DNA from: JBEIFW01 sp046081125
Lineage (GTDB): Bacteria; Actinomycetota; Acidimicrobiia; Acidimicrobiales; Ilumatobacteraceae
NCBI GenBank assembly: GCA_046081125.1
Contig: JBJTVH010000125.1
Location: 62,001-126,000, forward strand
Direction of reading: 5' to 3'
Length of the DNA stretch: 64,000 bases
The position numbers were made by a program, and so were the translations under genes. Each line of letters opens with the position of its first letter. Position 1 is the first letter of the stretch. The notes under the pieces are model-generated. The model did not search any database and was not told where the DNA came from. It saw only the letters and a program-made list of their open reading frames with translations. This document shows, piece by piece, positions 16,677-26,254 of this stretch.

Positions 16677-17522
16677 CTAGCGCAGGGCGAGCAGGACGAG
16701 CGCACCGCCGGCGCACATCAGCCCGGACCATTGGATCGGGCGGAGTCGCTCGGCGCCGAGCAGCCGGGCCAGGGCGACCGTGGAGGCCGGATAGAGCGAT
16801 GCGAGCACGGCCACGACGGCGAGTTGCTCGCCGGCGGTGGCCAGCAGGTATAGGGCGTTCGCTCCCATGTCGAGCACCCCGGCCGCGGCCACCACCGGCC
16901 AGTCGCGTCGAGGAATCCGCAGCGGGGCCGCCATTCGCCGGGCGACGGTGGCGGCGAGGGCGATCGACACCGGGCGAGCGCCCAGGAGCGGCCAGAGTCC
17001 GGCGTCGTCGCCGGTCCAGGCCAGGAGCACGAAGAACAGGCCGAACCCCGTCCCGGCACCGAGGGCACCCGCCAGCACCCGTCGGATCGGCAGCGTCGGA
17101 CGGTCCGACGCGGCCGGCGCCGGCACCACGCTCACGAGCACGATGGCGGCGATGGCCAGGCCGATGCCGGTCAGTGCGACCGCCCCCGGTCGCTCGCCGG
17201 CGGCCAGGCCGATGCCGGCGGGCACCAGGGCAGCGCACACGGCGGTCACCGGCGACACGACGCTCATGGCACCGAGCGCCAGGCTCCGATAGAGCAGCAT
17301 GATCCCGGTGCCACCGGCCAGGCCGCCGACGGCTCCGAGGGCGATGTCGGTCATCGAGGGCGTGCCCGGGACGATCGGGAGCAGGATGAGCACGGTGAGC
17401 AGGCCGGCCAACTGCGACATCACGGTGACGGTCGCGGCCGGGAGGCGCCGGGTCGCAGAGCCGCCGCAGTAGTCGGCGCAGCCGTAGACGACCGCCGAGA
17501 GCGCAGCGAGCAACGGACCCAT
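16677..17522 (-). CDS. EamA/DMT-family transporter
   Basis: This encodes 281 residues from the ATG at 17522 (MGPLLAALSAVVYG); a further ATG at 17570 would add 16 residues. About ten hydrophobic helices are arranged as two EamA repeats. Segments such as GGLAGGTGIMLLYRSLALGAM and GERLRPIQWSGLMCAGGALVL are typical of drug/metabolite transporters. The substrate is unknown. It is convergent with the LLM gene, 7 bases away, and divergent from the mrp operon. Confidence 0.85.
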   Translation of the reverse strand: MGPLLAALSAVVYGCADYCGGSATRRLPAATVTVMSQLAGLLTVLILLPIVPGTPSMTDIALGAVGGLAGGTGIMLLYRSLALGAMSVVSPVTAVCAALVPAGIGLAAGERPGAVALTGIGLAIAAIVLVSVVPAPAASDRPTLPIRRVLAGALGAGTGFGLFFVLLAWTGDDAGLWPLLGARPVSIALAATVARRMAAPLRIPRRDWPVVAAAGVLDMGANALYLLATAGEQLAVVAVLASLYPASTVALARLLGAERLRPIQWSGLMCAGGALVLLALR

Positions 17523-17653
17523 CGTCCACGGGAATAGCACACCCGGGTTCGGGATGGCCGTGCCCGTCATGCCGGTTCGTTACGGCCGGGTGAAACGGCG
17601 TTCTGGTCACGGCCGGACGGTGGCCCGTGGCGTACGGTGCGGTAACTGTCGTC

Positions 17654-20398
17654 ATGCTCGTCGTTCTCCTGGCCCACCTCGTCGTCGCCGCGCTGCTGTG
17701 GACGATCGGATCCCGTCTCGGCTCGAGGGTGTCCGCTGTGGTGGCCGCCGCGCCGATGGTCGGGTCGTTCGCCTGGCTGCTCACGGCGAGGCCGGGCGAC
17801 GCACCGGTCACGTCGTCGTGGCGTTGGATCGATGCCCTCGGTCTCGAGTTCGTCCTGCGCCTCGACGGGCTCGGCTGGTTGCTCGCACTGCTCGTCTCCG
17901 GCGTCGGGGCCCTGGTGGTCGTCTATGCGTCGGGATACCTCCACGGTGAACCGGCGGTTCCCCGGTTCCTGGGCACCCTCGTGGCGTTCGCCGGGGCGAT
18001 GCTCGGCCTGGTCGTGGCCGACGAGGTGCTCACGCTGTTCCTCTTCTGGGAGTTGACGTCGGTGACGTCCTTCCTGCTCATCGGCCACGGAGACCGCGAC
18101 GCTGCGGTCCGGACGGCGGCCACTCGGGCGCTGCTCGTGACGGGCGCCGGTGGGCTGGCCCTGCTCGGTGGTCTGGTCGTGCTGGCACAGGACGCCGGCA
18201 CCGCCCGCATCTCGGAGCTGGCCGCCGCAGGACCCACGGGTGCGCTCGGGGTGGGCGCGGCGCTGGCCGTGCTCGCCGGCGCCCTCACCAAGTCTGCCCA
18301 GGTGCCGTTCCACTTCTGGCTCCCCGGAGCCATGCAGGCACCGACGCCGGTGTCGGCGTACCTGCACTCGGCGACGATGGTGAAAGCCGGTGTGATCCTC
18401 CTCGTGCGCTTCGCGCCGTTCCTGGCCGCCCTCGGACCGTGGCGCGGTGTCGTCGTCGCCGCCGGAGTGGCGTCGCTGCTGCTCGGGGGCGTCCGGGCGC
18501 TCACCGAGACCGACGCGAAGCTGGCGCTGGCGCACGGCACGGTGAGCCAGCTCGGGCTCCTGGTGATCCTCGCCGGTCTCGGGGTCCCCTCGCTCACGTA
18601 CGCCGCAGTGGCGATGCTGCTCGCCCACGCACTGTTCAAAGCGCCGCTGTTCCTCGTGGTCGGGATCGTCGATCACGCCACCGGCACGCGCGACCTTCGC
18701 CGCCTCGGGGGGCTGCGTCGCGAGCTGCCGGTCGTGGCAGCCCTCGCCGCGCTCGCTGCGGCTTCGATGGCGGCGTTGCCGCCTCTGGCGGGGTTCGTGG
18801 CGAAGGAAAAGGCGCTCGACGCGCTTGCGCTCGACGGACCGGGTGCCGCCGGTGCCGTGGCGCTCGTCGGGGTGGTCGCCGGTTCGGTGCTGACCGTGGC
18901 CTACACCGCACGGTGGTGGTGGTCGGTGTTCGCCGGGGCACCCCGCAGCGACCTGCACGTCCACGCCCCGGGTCCGAGCCTGGTCCTGCCCGTCGCCGCC
19001 CTCGCCATCGGTGGGCTCGCGATGGGGGTCGCGGCCGGTCCCGTCGGGTCGCTCGTCGCGGACGCCACGGCGATCGATGCGTCGCTCCACCTGTGGCCCG
19101 GGGCCCACCTCGCACTCGGGCTGTCGCTGATCGCCGTGCTCGCCGGGGTGGCGCTGTTCGTGGTCGTGCGCCGGCGACCGCTGCGGCCGGCACCGGCGTG
19201 GGTGCCGCGTGGCGACGCAGTGTACGAGCGCACCTACGGCGGGTTGCTGGCCGGCGCTCGCCGGATCGCCGGGATCGTCCAGCCGGGTTCGTTGCCGGCC
19301 TATCTCGGCATCGTGTTCGTCACGGTCGTCGCCGTCGTGGTCGCGGCCGTTGCACTCGGCGCCCGACCGGGCGACCTCCCGGTCCGCCTCGCCGACGGCC
19401 CGGCCGAGGTGGCCATCGCCGCGTGCGTCGCGGTCCAGGCCGTCGTCGTGCTGCGGGTGCGCCGCCGGTTCGCCGGCGCCGTCGTGCTCGGTGGGGTGGG
19501 GTACGGGTTGGCGCTGCTGTTCGCGCTGCAGGGCGCCCCGGATCTGGCCGTCACGCAGTTCCTGGTCGAGACCCTGACCCTGGTGTCGCTGCTGCTCGTG
19601 CTGCGCCATCTCCCCGATCGGTTCGAACCGGCGCCGTCCTGGGCGCCCGGCGTCGTGCGGGTCGCGGTCGCCGTCGCCACCGGCGTGGTGGGGGCGACGT
19701 TGTTGTGGTTCGCCGGCACGAACCGGTCCGGGCCCAGCCCGGCACCGGAATACCTCGAGGCGTCGTTGCCGCTCGGCGGGGGACGGAACGTCGTCAACGT
19801 CACGCTGGTCGATTTCCGAGGCGCCGACACCCTCGGGGAGATCACTGTGCTCGGCATCGCGGCGGTGGGGGTCGGCAACCTCGTGCGCGCGGCGCGCCGG
19901 GCGCAGCGCCGAGCCGAGCCGGCGACGCTCGGGGTCACGACGGCGTGGTCCTCGGTGATCGTCGACCTCACCGCTCGGCTGCTGTTCCCGGTGGTGCTGT
20001 TGGTGTCGATCGTGATCGCCTTCCGTGGCCACAACGCCCCCGGGGGCGGGTTCGCGGGTGGCCTGATCGCCGGATCCGCGTTCGTGATCCGCTACCTCGC
20101 CGAGGGGCGCACCTTCGCCAAGGCCCGGGCCCGGCTCGCACCCACCACGATGATCGGCGTCGGTCTCCTGCTGTCGGCGCTCACGGCGCTCGCCCCGATC
20201 GCGGCGGGCAACGAGTACTTCACCTCGACGATCGTGTCGCTCGACGTGCCGCTGATCGGCCAGGTGAAGCTCGTCAGTTCGGCGCTGTTCGACCTCGGCG
20301 TCTACGCGTTGGTGACCGGGGTGGTGCTGATGATCCTCAACGAACTCGGCTCGGACTCGCAGCGGCTCGTGCCCCGCCGGGTCGGGAGACCCCGATGA
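17654..20398 (+). CDS. mrpA: Mrp Na+/H+ antiporter subunit A, fused to subunit B
   Basis: This encodes about 914 residues from the ATG at 17654; a GTG at 17627 is an alternative. The first 500 residues are a NuoL/MrpA proton-channel domain (FLFWELTSVTSFLLIGH, LTKSAQVPFHFWLPGAMQAP, LPPLAGFVAKEKALD). A middle MrpA C-terminal part (LQGAPDLAVTQFLVETLTL, NVTLVDFRGADTLGEITVLG) follows. The last 140 residues (FPVVLLVSIVIAFRGHNAPG, then GNEYFTSTIVSLDVPLIGQV) are an MnhB domain. No separate mrpB exists in the operon, so A and B are one polypeptide. It begins the mrp operon. Confidence 0.93.
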   Translation: MLVVLLAHLVVAALLWTIGSRLGSRVSAVVAAAPMVGSFAWLLTARPGDAPVTSSWRWIDALGLEFVLRLDGLGWLLALLVSGVGALVVVYASGYLHGEPAVPRFLGTLVAFAGAMLGLVVADEVLTLFLFWELTSVTSFLLIGHGDRDAAVRTAATRALLVTGAGGLALLGGLVVLAQDAGTARISELAAAGPTGALGVGAALAVLAGALTKSAQVPFHFWLPGAMQAPTPVSAYLHSATMVKAGVILLVRFAPFLAALGPWRGVVVAAGVASLLLGGVRALTETDAKLALAHGTVSQLGLLVILAGLGVPSLTYAAVAMLLAHALFKAPLFLVVGIVDHATGTRDLRRLGGLRRELPVVAALAALAAASMAALPPLAGFVAKEKALDALALDGPGAAGAVALVGVVAGSVLTVAYTARWWWSVFAGAPRSDLHVHAPGPSLVLPVAALAIGGLAMGVAAGPVGSLVADATAIDASLHLWPGAHLALGLSLIAVLAGVALFVVVRRRPLRPAPAWVPRGDAVYERTYGGLLAGARRIAGIVQPGSLPAYLGIVFVTVVAVVVAAVALGARPGDLPVRLADGPAEVAIAACVAVQAVVVLRVRRRFAGAVVLGGVGYGLALLFALQGAPDLAVTQFLVETLTLVSLLLVLRHLPDRFEPAPSWAPGVVRVAVAVATGVVGATLLWFAGTNRSGPSPAPEYLEASLPLGGGRNVVNVTLVDFRGADTLGEITVLGIAAVGVGNLVRAARRAQRRAEPATLGVTTAWSSVIVDLTARLLFPVVLLVSIVIAFRGHNAPGGGFAGGLIAGSAFVIRYLAEGRTFAKARARLAPTTMIGVGLLLSALTALAPIAAGNEYFTSTIVSLDVPLIGQVKLVSSALFDLGVYALVTGVVLMILNELGSDSQRLVPRRVGRPR

Positions 20399-20787
20399 GC
20401 CTCACGTTGGTGGTGCTGTGCGGCGTGCTCGTGTCGGCGGGTGTCTACCTGCTGCTCCACCGGAGTCTCACGCGCATCGTGCTCGGCGTCGGCATGCTCG
20501 GCAACGCCGTGAACGTGCTGCTGTTCGCCACGGGCGGCAAGAACGGCTCGGCACCGATCCTGCGCCCCGACGGCACGGTCGAGCAGCCGGTCTCGGATCC
20601 GTTGCCGCAGGCGCTGATGCTCACTGCGATCGTGATCGGGTTCGCGCTCATCTCGTTCCTGTGCGCGCTCGCCTGGCGGAGCTGGACACTCGACGGCAAC
20701 GACATCGTCGAAGACGACGTCGAGGATCGCCGCCTTGCGCAGGCCGGGCCGGTCGACCCGGCGTCGACCCCCCGGGAGCGGCCGTGA
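20395..20787 (+). CDS. mrpC: Mrp antiporter subunit C (NuoK-like)
   Basis: This encodes 130 residues overlapping mrpA by ATGA. It has three transmembrane helices with the MrpC/NuoK segments LHRSLTRIVLGVGMLGNAVN and DPLPQALMLTAIVIGFAL. The hydrophilic acidic tail (about 30 residues) is longer than in many MrpC proteins. It is part of the multi-subunit membrane complex that exchanges Na+ for protons. Confidence 0.93.
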   Translation: MSLTLVVLCGVLVSAGVYLLLHRSLTRIVLGVGMLGNAVNVLLFATGGKNGSAPILRPDGTVEQPVSDPLPQALMLTAIVIGFALISFLCALAWRSWTLDGNDIVEDDVEDRRLAQAGPVDPASTPRERP

Positions 20788-22268
20788 ACGCCGTGGTCCC
20801 GCTCCCGATCGTGTTGCCGATCGTCGGCGCTGCCCTCAGCCTGTTGGCCTGGCGACGCCAGCGGATCCAACGCGCCATCTCGGCGGTCGCGCTTCTCGCC
20901 GCGCTGGGCTCGGCGGTCACCGTGCTCGCCAGCGTCGTGGCCGACGAGGCGCCGATCGCCGTGCGGATCGGCGGATCGGCGCCGGTCATCGGCATCGTGC
21001 TCGTCGCCGATCGGCTCTCGGCCCTGCTCCTCGTCGTCGCCGTGGCGATGCTCGCCGTCGTGCTCGTGTACGCCGTCGGGCAGCGCACGCCCGACGAACG
21101 CTCCCGCGCCTACCACCCGGCCTATCTCGTGCTGACGGCGGGGGTGGCCGGGGCGTTCCTGGCCGGTGACCTGTTCCACCTGTTCGTCGCCGTCGAGGTC
21201 CTCCTGATCGCGAGCTACGTGCTGCTGATGCTCGAGGGCAGCAACGCCCAGGTGCGCGCCGGCACGACCTATGTGGTGATCAACATCCTGGAGTCGATGC
21301 TCCTGCTCGCCGCGATCGGGTTGGTGTTCGCAGCGACGGGCACGGTGTCCATGGCGCTGTTGCCCGAGCGGATCGCCGCGCTCGACAGCGGGGTTCGATG
21401 GGGGCTCAACGGGATGCTGTTCGTTGCGTTCGGGCTGAAGGCTGCGGTGTTCCCGCTGTTCTCCTGGCTGCCGGACTCGTACCCGACGGCACCGAGCCCG
21501 GTCACGGCGGTGTTCGCCGGATTGTTGACCAAGATCGGCGTCTACGCGCTGGTGCGCACCGAGACCCTGCTGTTCCCCGGCGAGCAGGAGGTGCTGCTGC
21601 TGGTCGTCGCGGCGCTGACGATGATCGTCGGGGTGCTCGGCGCCCTGGCCCAGGGCGACATGAAACGAATCCTGTCGTTCCACATCGTGAGCCAGATCGG
21701 CTACATGGTGCTCGGTATCGGCATCGGCACCCCGGCTGCGCTGGCTGCGACGGTGTTCTTCATCGTCCATCAGATCCCGGTGAAGACCTCGTTGTTCCTC
21801 GTCGAGGGGATCGTCGAACGGGAGACGGGCACCAGTCGCCTCGCCGAGGTCGGCGGCCTGTTGCATCGTTCGGGTTGGCTGGCGGTGCTGTTCGGCGTGT
21901 CGGCCCTGAGCCTCGCCGGCGTGCCGCCGCTGTCGGGCTTCGTGGGCAAGTTGGGGATCGTCGAGGCGGCGGCGAGCGATGGGCAGTGGATGATGCTGGC
22001 CGTCGCGCTGGCCGTGTCACTGCTCACGCTGGTGTCGATGGTCAAGATCTGGGTCGGGCTCTTCTGGGGCGAGGTCATGCCCGTGCCTCCGGCCGACCGG
22101 GCCCGTGGGCTGCTGCGGCGCACCCCGGTGATGGCCGGTGCCACGATCGTCGCCGTGGGATTCGGCGTGGCGATCGCCGTGGTGTCCGGACCCTTGTACC
22201 GGCTGTGTGCCGACATCGGCGCCGAACTCCTCGACCCCTCCGCCTACATCCGGGCGGTGACCGGATGA
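20784..22268 (+). CDS. mrpD: Mrp antiporter subunit D (NuoN/NuoM-like)
   Basis: This encodes 494 residues and starts at a GTG overlapping the mrpC stop. It is a 14-helix antiporter-type subunit with the proton-channel segments VAVEVLLIASYVLLMLEG, LKAAVFPLFSWLPDSYPTAP, RILSFHIVSQIGYMVLGIG and GVPPLSGFVGKLGIVEAA. The conserved transmembrane Glu and Lys of the family lie within these segments. It works with MrpA in proton translocation. Confidence 0.93.
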   Translation: MNAVVPLPIVLPIVGAALSLLAWRRQRIQRAISAVALLAALGSAVTVLASVVADEAPIAVRIGGSAPVIGIVLVADRLSALLLVVAVAMLAVVLVYAVGQRTPDERSRAYHPAYLVLTAGVAGAFLAGDLFHLFVAVEVLLIASYVLLMLEGSNAQVRAGTTYVVINILESMLLLAAIGLVFAATGTVSMALLPERIAALDSGVRWGLNGMLFVAFGLKAAVFPLFSWLPDSYPTAPSPVTAVFAGLLTKIGVYALVRTETLLFPGEQEVLLLVVAALTMIVGVLGALAQGDMKRILSFHIVSQIGYMVLGIGIGTPAALAATVFFIVHQIPVKTSLFLVEGIVERETGTSRLAEVGGLLHRSGWLAVLFGVSALSLAGVPPLSGFVGKLGIVEAAASDGQWMMLAVALAVSLLTLVSMVKIWVGLFWGEVMPVPPADRARGLLRRTPVMAGATIVAVGFGVAIAVVSGPLYRLCADIGAELLDPSAYIRAVTG

Positions 22269-22759
22269 TGCGCCGTCTGCTCCTGGGTGCAGCCCTGCTG
22301 GTCACCTGGCTGCTGCTGTGGGGCGAGGTGTCCGTGGCCAACCTCCTGAGCGGTCTGGTCGCCAGCGCAGCGGTCGTCGTCCTCGTCCCCGGGCTCGGGG
22401 TGCCGGCCGGTCATCGGGTTCGCCCGGTCGGGCTCGTGTGCCTCGTCGGCCTGTTCGTGGTCGCCCTCGCTCGCTCGACCTACCAGGTGGTGCTCGCCGT
22501 GGTGCATCCCACGCCCGAGCGGTTGCGCGCCGGGGTGGTCCGGGTTCGGCTGCGTTCCCGCTCACCGTTGGTCGGCACGATCGTCGCCGACCTCGTCACC
22601 TTGACCCCGGGCACGTTGTCGCTGTCGCTCGACAACGGCGTGCTGTTCGTCCACGTCCTCGGTCTCGGCGACCCCGAGGCCGCTCGGGCCGACGTCCTGC
22701 GCTTCGAACAGGCGGTGCTCGCTGCGATCGAACCGCTGCCACCGGCGGTGAGCCGATGA
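22265..22759 (+). CDS. mrpE: Mrp antiporter subunit E
   Basis: This encodes 164 residues starting at 22265, overlapping mrpD. It has two or three N-terminal transmembrane helices followed by a cytoplasmic domain with TIVADLVTLTPGTLSLSLDN, the family hallmark. It ends with an ATGA overlap to mrpF. It is needed for assembly of the Mrp complex in studied bacteria. Confidence 0.9.
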   Translation: MMRRLLLGAALLVTWLLLWGEVSVANLLSGLVASAAVVVLVPGLGVPAGHRVRPVGLVCLVGLFVVALARSTYQVVLAVVHPTPERLRAGVVRVRLRSRSPLVGTIVADLVTLTPGTLSLSLDNGVLFVHVLGLGDPEAARADVLRFEQAVLAAIEPLPPAVSR

Positions 22760-23016
22760 CGGCCGTGACCACGATCGCGTTGGTCATCCTCGCCGTGTCG
22801 GCGGTGATCGCCGTGGCGAAGGTGGCGGCCTCGTCGATTGTCGTCGACCGGGCCGTAGCGCTCGACCTCGGCCTGCTGATCGTGGCCAACGCGCTCGTGG
22901 TGGTGGCCGTGCGGTGGGGCGACGACCTCCTCCTCGACCTCGTGCTGCTGGTGGGGCTGCTGGGATTCGTGTCCGGTCTCACGGTGGCCCGCTTCGTCGA
23001 ACGGCGCGGGCCGTGA
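22756..23016 (+). CDS. mrpF: Mrp antiporter subunit F
   Basis: This encodes 86 residues with three transmembrane helices. The segment VVDRAVALDLGLLIVANALV matches the MrpF/PhaF pattern (D-R-x-x-A-x-D). It overlaps mrpE and mrpG at both ends, consistent with translational coupling. Confidence 0.88.
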   Translation: MTAVTTIALVILAVSAVIAVAKVAASSIVVDRAVALDLGLLIVANALVVVAVRWGDDLLLDLVLLVGLLGFVSGLTVARFVERRGP

Positions 23017-23351
23017 CCCCGTTCGAGGTGGTCGCTGCGGTCGGGATGCTGACCGGGAGCGTGCTGTGCCTGCTCGCCGCGATCGGCCTGCACCGCATGC
23101 CCGACCTCTACGCCCGGATGCATGCCGCGACCAAGGTGCCGACGATGGCGCTGCTGGTCACCTCGGTCGGCGCTGCGTTCGTGCTCACGGATGCGGAATC
23201 CCTGACGCGCCTCGTGCTCATCGTGCTGCTGCAGTTCCTGACCGCACCGGCCGCGGCGCATCTGCTCGGGCGGGCGGCGCACGACCGTCGACTCACGCGC
23301 AGCAAGCACACGGTGCTCGACGAACTCGAAGGCCCGGATCTGCGGCCCTGA
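23013..23351 (+). CDS. mrpG: Mrp antiporter subunit G
   Basis: This encodes 112 residues and starts at a GTG overlapping the mrpF stop. The segment GLHRMPDLYARMHAATKVPT is the MrpG signature, with two or three transmembrane helices around it. It is the last gene of the mrp operon; the next gene is convergent and begins 36 bases downstream. Confidence 0.9.
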   Translation: MTPFEVVAAVGMLTGSVLCLLAAIGLHRMPDLYARMHAATKVPTMALLVTSVGAAFVLTDAESLTRLVLIVLLQFLTAPAAAHLLGRAAHDRRLTRSKHTVLDELEGPDLRP

Positions 23352-23387
23352 GCACGGCGTCGGGCCGGTGCTGCGCCGGAACGTTCC

Positions 23388-24464
23388 TCAGTGACCGGAG
23401 GCGGCCGGCGCCGCGACCACTTCGAACGCGAGCAGCCCGTCCTGCCACACCGTGCGGGCTTCTCCGGCGAGGCGAAGGTGCTCGAGATGGGCGTAGGTCT
23501 CGCTCTCGGCCATCGGACCCCAGGCCCGCTCCGAGAACAGGTGCCGCATCATCTCGTTGACCGTGGCCGCCCGACCGAACTCGGCCGAGGTGGTCCGCAG
23601 TTTCTCGAGGCGCTCCTCGTGGTGGACCTTGATGTGGGCGACCCGGCTCTGCAGGTCGGCGAACGGGGTGCCGTGCGCGGGCAGTACGTACCGTACGCCG
23701 GAGAGCCCGGCGACCTTGTCGAGCGAGCCGAAGAACTCCTTGAGCGGATCGTCCTGGTTCGTGACCCCGGCGATGTGGGGGGTGATCGTCGGCAGCACGT
23801 GGTCGCCGGAGAGCAGCACCCCCTCGGTCGGGTCGTAGAGGCACAGGTGATCGTGGGTGTGCCCCGGGGTGTGGACCGCCACCCACTCACGCCGGGCCAG
23901 GGTGACCACCTGGGCGTCGTCGAGGCGCACGGTGGGCCGAGGGCGCTGGAGCGGGTCGGTCATCATTTGCCGCATCCGCTGCTCGGACGCCGAATCGAGC
24001 GGGCGGTACCGCTCGCCACCCCACGGGGTCGGCCGGTCCCAGGGTGCCGGGATGGCGTCGGTGTCGCCCCGTTCGAGCAGCTCGGCCATCGTCTCGGCGT
24101 CGGGGCTGTCGGGTTCGGGTTCCCAGTAGAGCTTGAACAGGCGGTGGCTGACGATGTCGGCCCCCGATTCCTCGCGCAGCCACTGCGCCCCACCGAAGTG
24201 ATCCGGATGGGAGTGGGTGACGATCACGGTGTGGACCCGGGGGATCGGCACACCGAGGCGGGCGAGCCGCTCACCGAGCGCTGCGCGGCTGACCTCGTCG
24301 GGCAACCCCGGATCGACGAGGGTGAACCCGTCACCGTCCTCGAGCACGTAGCAGTTGACGTGACCGAGGCCAGGCATGGAGATCGGGAGCTGCATGCGCA
24401 AGATCCCCGGAGCGACCTCGGTGACGTCGTCCTCGGCCGGTTGCTGCTCGGATCGCACACCCAT
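23388..24464 (-). CDS. MBL-fold metallo-hydrolase (LACTB2/glyoxalase II-like)
   Basis: This encodes 358 residues from the ATG at 24464; one at 24491 adds nine residues. The metal site VTHSHPDHFGGAQWL (H-x-H-x-D-H), the later HTPGHTHDHLCLY and GVLLSGDHVLP, and the C-terminal LPAHGTPF histidine are all present. A C-terminal winged-helix-like segment (residues about 280-340, TVNEMMRHLFSERAWGPM) resembles LACTB2-type proteins. The substrate is unknown; thioester or RNA hydrolysis are both known in this fold. Confidence 0.85.
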   Translation of the reverse strand: MGVRSEQQPAEDDVTEVAPGILRMQLPISMPGLGHVNCYVLEDGDGFTLVDPGLPDEVSRAALGERLARLGVPIPRVHTVIVTHSHPDHFGGAQWLREESGADIVSHRLFKLYWEPEPDSPDAETMAELLERGDTDAIPAPWDRPTPWGGERYRPLDSASEQRMRQMMTDPLQRPRPTVRLDDAQVVTLARREWVAVHTPGHTHDHLCLYDPTEGVLLSGDHVLPTITPHIAGVTNQDDPLKEFFGSLDKVAGLSGVRYVLPAHGTPFADLQSRVAHIKVHHEERLEKLRTTSAEFGRAATVNEMMRHLFSERAWGPMAESETYAHLEHLRLAGEARTVWQDGLLAFEVVAAPAASGH

Positions 24465-24581
24465 GCTCGGGAAGTTAGTTGGCGACTGCAAGGTTCCACA
24501 CGTTGCCTCCGTCCGGTGGGGGTCGACGGTGACCAGTGCCGGTCCGACCGGCGCCGTGGCCCGGGCCTACGGTCGCGGCCG

Positions 24582-25622
24582 ATGCCGACGATGTCGCTGG
24601 CCGTGTACGCCGTCGGGTGGGCGATCGGCTGGTTGCTGCTCGCACGGTTCCCGGCGCTGCCGGCGATCCGGCCGGATCGGCCGTCGGTGGCGGTCGTGAT
24701 CCCGGCGCGCGACGAGGAGCGTTCGCTGCCCACGCTGCTCGCCTCGGTACAGCCGCAACTGCGCGTCGGGGACGAACTCGTGGTCGTCGACGACCATTCG
24801 AGCGATGCGACGGCTCGCCTCGCCCGGGCGGCAGGGGCAACGGTGCTCGCGGCGCCCGAGTTGCCCGGCGGCTGGGCCGGAAAGTGCTGGGCGCTGCACA
24901 CCGGGATCGGTGCGACGAGCGCCGAGATGCTCGTGCTGGTCGACGCCGACGTCGAGCTCGCTGCCGACGCGCTGGACCGGCTCGTCCCGCTCGCGGCGCA
25001 GGGCGCCCTCGTGGCGGTGCAGCCCTGGCACCGGACGGAACGGCTCTACGAGCAGGCGAGCCTGTTGTTCAACCTGGTTGGCCCGATGGGGTCGGGCGGG
25101 TTCGTCGCCTGGCGGCGACCCGGTCGGAGCCGGCTCGCGTTCGGCCCGGTGCTCGTCACGCGACGCGACCGCTACGAGGCCATAGGCGGGCACGCCCATC
25201 CCGCCGTGCGAGGACGGGTGGCCGAGGATCTCGCGCTCGCCGAGCGCTACGGCGGCGCCACCGTCCTGCTCGACCGGCGACTCGCCCGGTTCCGGATGTA
25301 CCCCGAGGGCCTCGGCCAGCTCGTGCAGGGGTGGACGAAGAACCAGATGGCGGGCATCGCTGCGATCCCGTGGTGGATGGTCCTCGCCATCGTCGCCTGG
25401 GTGGCCTCGCTGCTGGGCGGGTGGCGTGTGCACCCCGGCCTCTGCCTGGTGAGCGCCGCCCAGCTGTGGGTGCTCGGCCGCCGGGTCGGGCGGTTCGGAC
25501 CGTTGACTGCGCTGACCTATCCGCTGTGGACGCTGGTGTTCGTGGTGGTGGTGTTCCGCTCGATCGCGCTGCGGATCACCGGCCGGCCCGCCAGGTGGCG
25601 GGGTCGTTCACTGCGGGCGTGA
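24582..25622 (+). CDS. Membrane-associated family 2 glycosyltransferase
   Basis: This encodes 346 residues. One N-terminal transmembrane helix precedes the GT-A domain: VAVVIPARDEERSLPTLLAS, ELVVVDDHSSDAT and VLVDADVELAADAL (the D-x-D metal site). Two or three C-terminal transmembrane helices follow (IPWWMVLAIVAWVASLL; LWTLVFVVVVFRSIAL). The layout, including AGKCWALHTG and the QxxRW-like QGWTKNQ, resembles carotenoid or hopanoid-type glycosyltransferases such as CrtQ. The acceptor is unknown. The end overlaps orn by 15 bases. Confidence 0.83.
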   Translation: MPTMSLAVYAVGWAIGWLLLARFPALPAIRPDRPSVAVVIPARDEERSLPTLLASVQPQLRVGDELVVVDDHSSDATARLARAAGATVLAAPELPGGWAGKCWALHTGIGATSAEMLVLVDADVELAADALDRLVPLAAQGALVAVQPWHRTERLYEQASLLFNLVGPMGSGGFVAWRRPGRSRLAFGPVLVTRRDRYEAIGGHAHPAVRGRVAEDLALAERYGGATVLLDRRLARFRMYPEGLGQLVQGWTKNQMAGIAAIPWWMVLAIVAWVASLLGGWRVHPGLCLVSAAQLWVLGRRVGRFGPLTALTYPLWTLVFVVVVFRSIALRITGRPARWRGRSLRA

Positions 25623-26153
25623 CGGCAGGAACACGCGCTCGCGGTAGTACCGCAGCTCGGCGACGCTTTCCCGGATGTCGTCGAGGGCACGGTGGCTTCC
25701 CTGCTTGCGCGGGCGTTCCGAGCGCACGGCCGGGTACCAGCGCCGCACGAGTTCCTTGACGGTGGACACGTCGACGCTGCGGTAGTGGAGCCAGTCCTCG
25801 ATCTCGGGAAGGTAGGCCGCAAGGAAGCGCCGGTCGGTGCCGATCGAGTTGCCGCACAACGGGATCTTGCGGGCCTCGGGCGAATGCTTGCGGATGAAGG
25901 CGAGGGTCTCGCCGCCGGCGTGCTCGAGGCTGATCGTCGAGGTTCGGATGGCCTCGAGGAGGCCGGACCGGGTGTGCATGTCGACGACGAAGGGATCCAT
26001 CTTGGCGAGCACCTCGTCGGTTTGGAACACCACGAGGTCGGGCCCTTCCTCGACGACGTTCAGTTCGTCGTCGGTCACCAGGGTGGCGATCTCCACGATC
26101 CGGTCGACGGACGGATCGAGCCCGGTCATTTCCAGGTCCATCCAGATCAGCAC
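25608..26153 (-). CDS. orn: Oligoribonuclease
   Basis: This encodes 181 residues from the GTG at 26153 (VLIWMDLEMTGLDP). DEDDh exonuclease residues are visible: D and E in WMDLEMTG, D in GNSIGTDRRFLAAYLPEIE, and the H-x-x-x-x-D pair in SHRALDDIRESV. Orn degrades two- to five-nucleotide RNA and also pGpG from c-di-GMP breakdown, which links it to the GAF-EAL protein at 2477-3745. The length fits the family. Confidence 0.95.
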   Translation of the reverse strand: MLIWMDLEMTGLDPSVDRIVEIATLVTDDELNVVEEGPDLVVFQTDEVLAKMDPFVVDMHTRSGLLEAIRTSTISLEHAGGETLAFIRKHSPEARKIPLCGNSIGTDRRFLAAYLPEIEDWLHYRSVDVSTVKELVRRWYPAVRSERPRKQGSHRALDDIRESVAELRYYRERVFLPSRPQ

Positions 26154-26254
26154 CGCAGGGATGCTACCGGCGCGGCCCGGCCGAGCGGGGGAACGATGGC
26201 CGGCGGTGGTGTCCGTCGGCGACGATCGTGGTGTCGGTCGGCGACGATGGGGGC

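Noticed and set aside
17567..20032. Long minus-strand frame of about 820 codons opposite mrpA
   Set aside because: The translation is a low-complexity mix of charged residues and mirrors the codon bias of mrpA; no start signal or motif.
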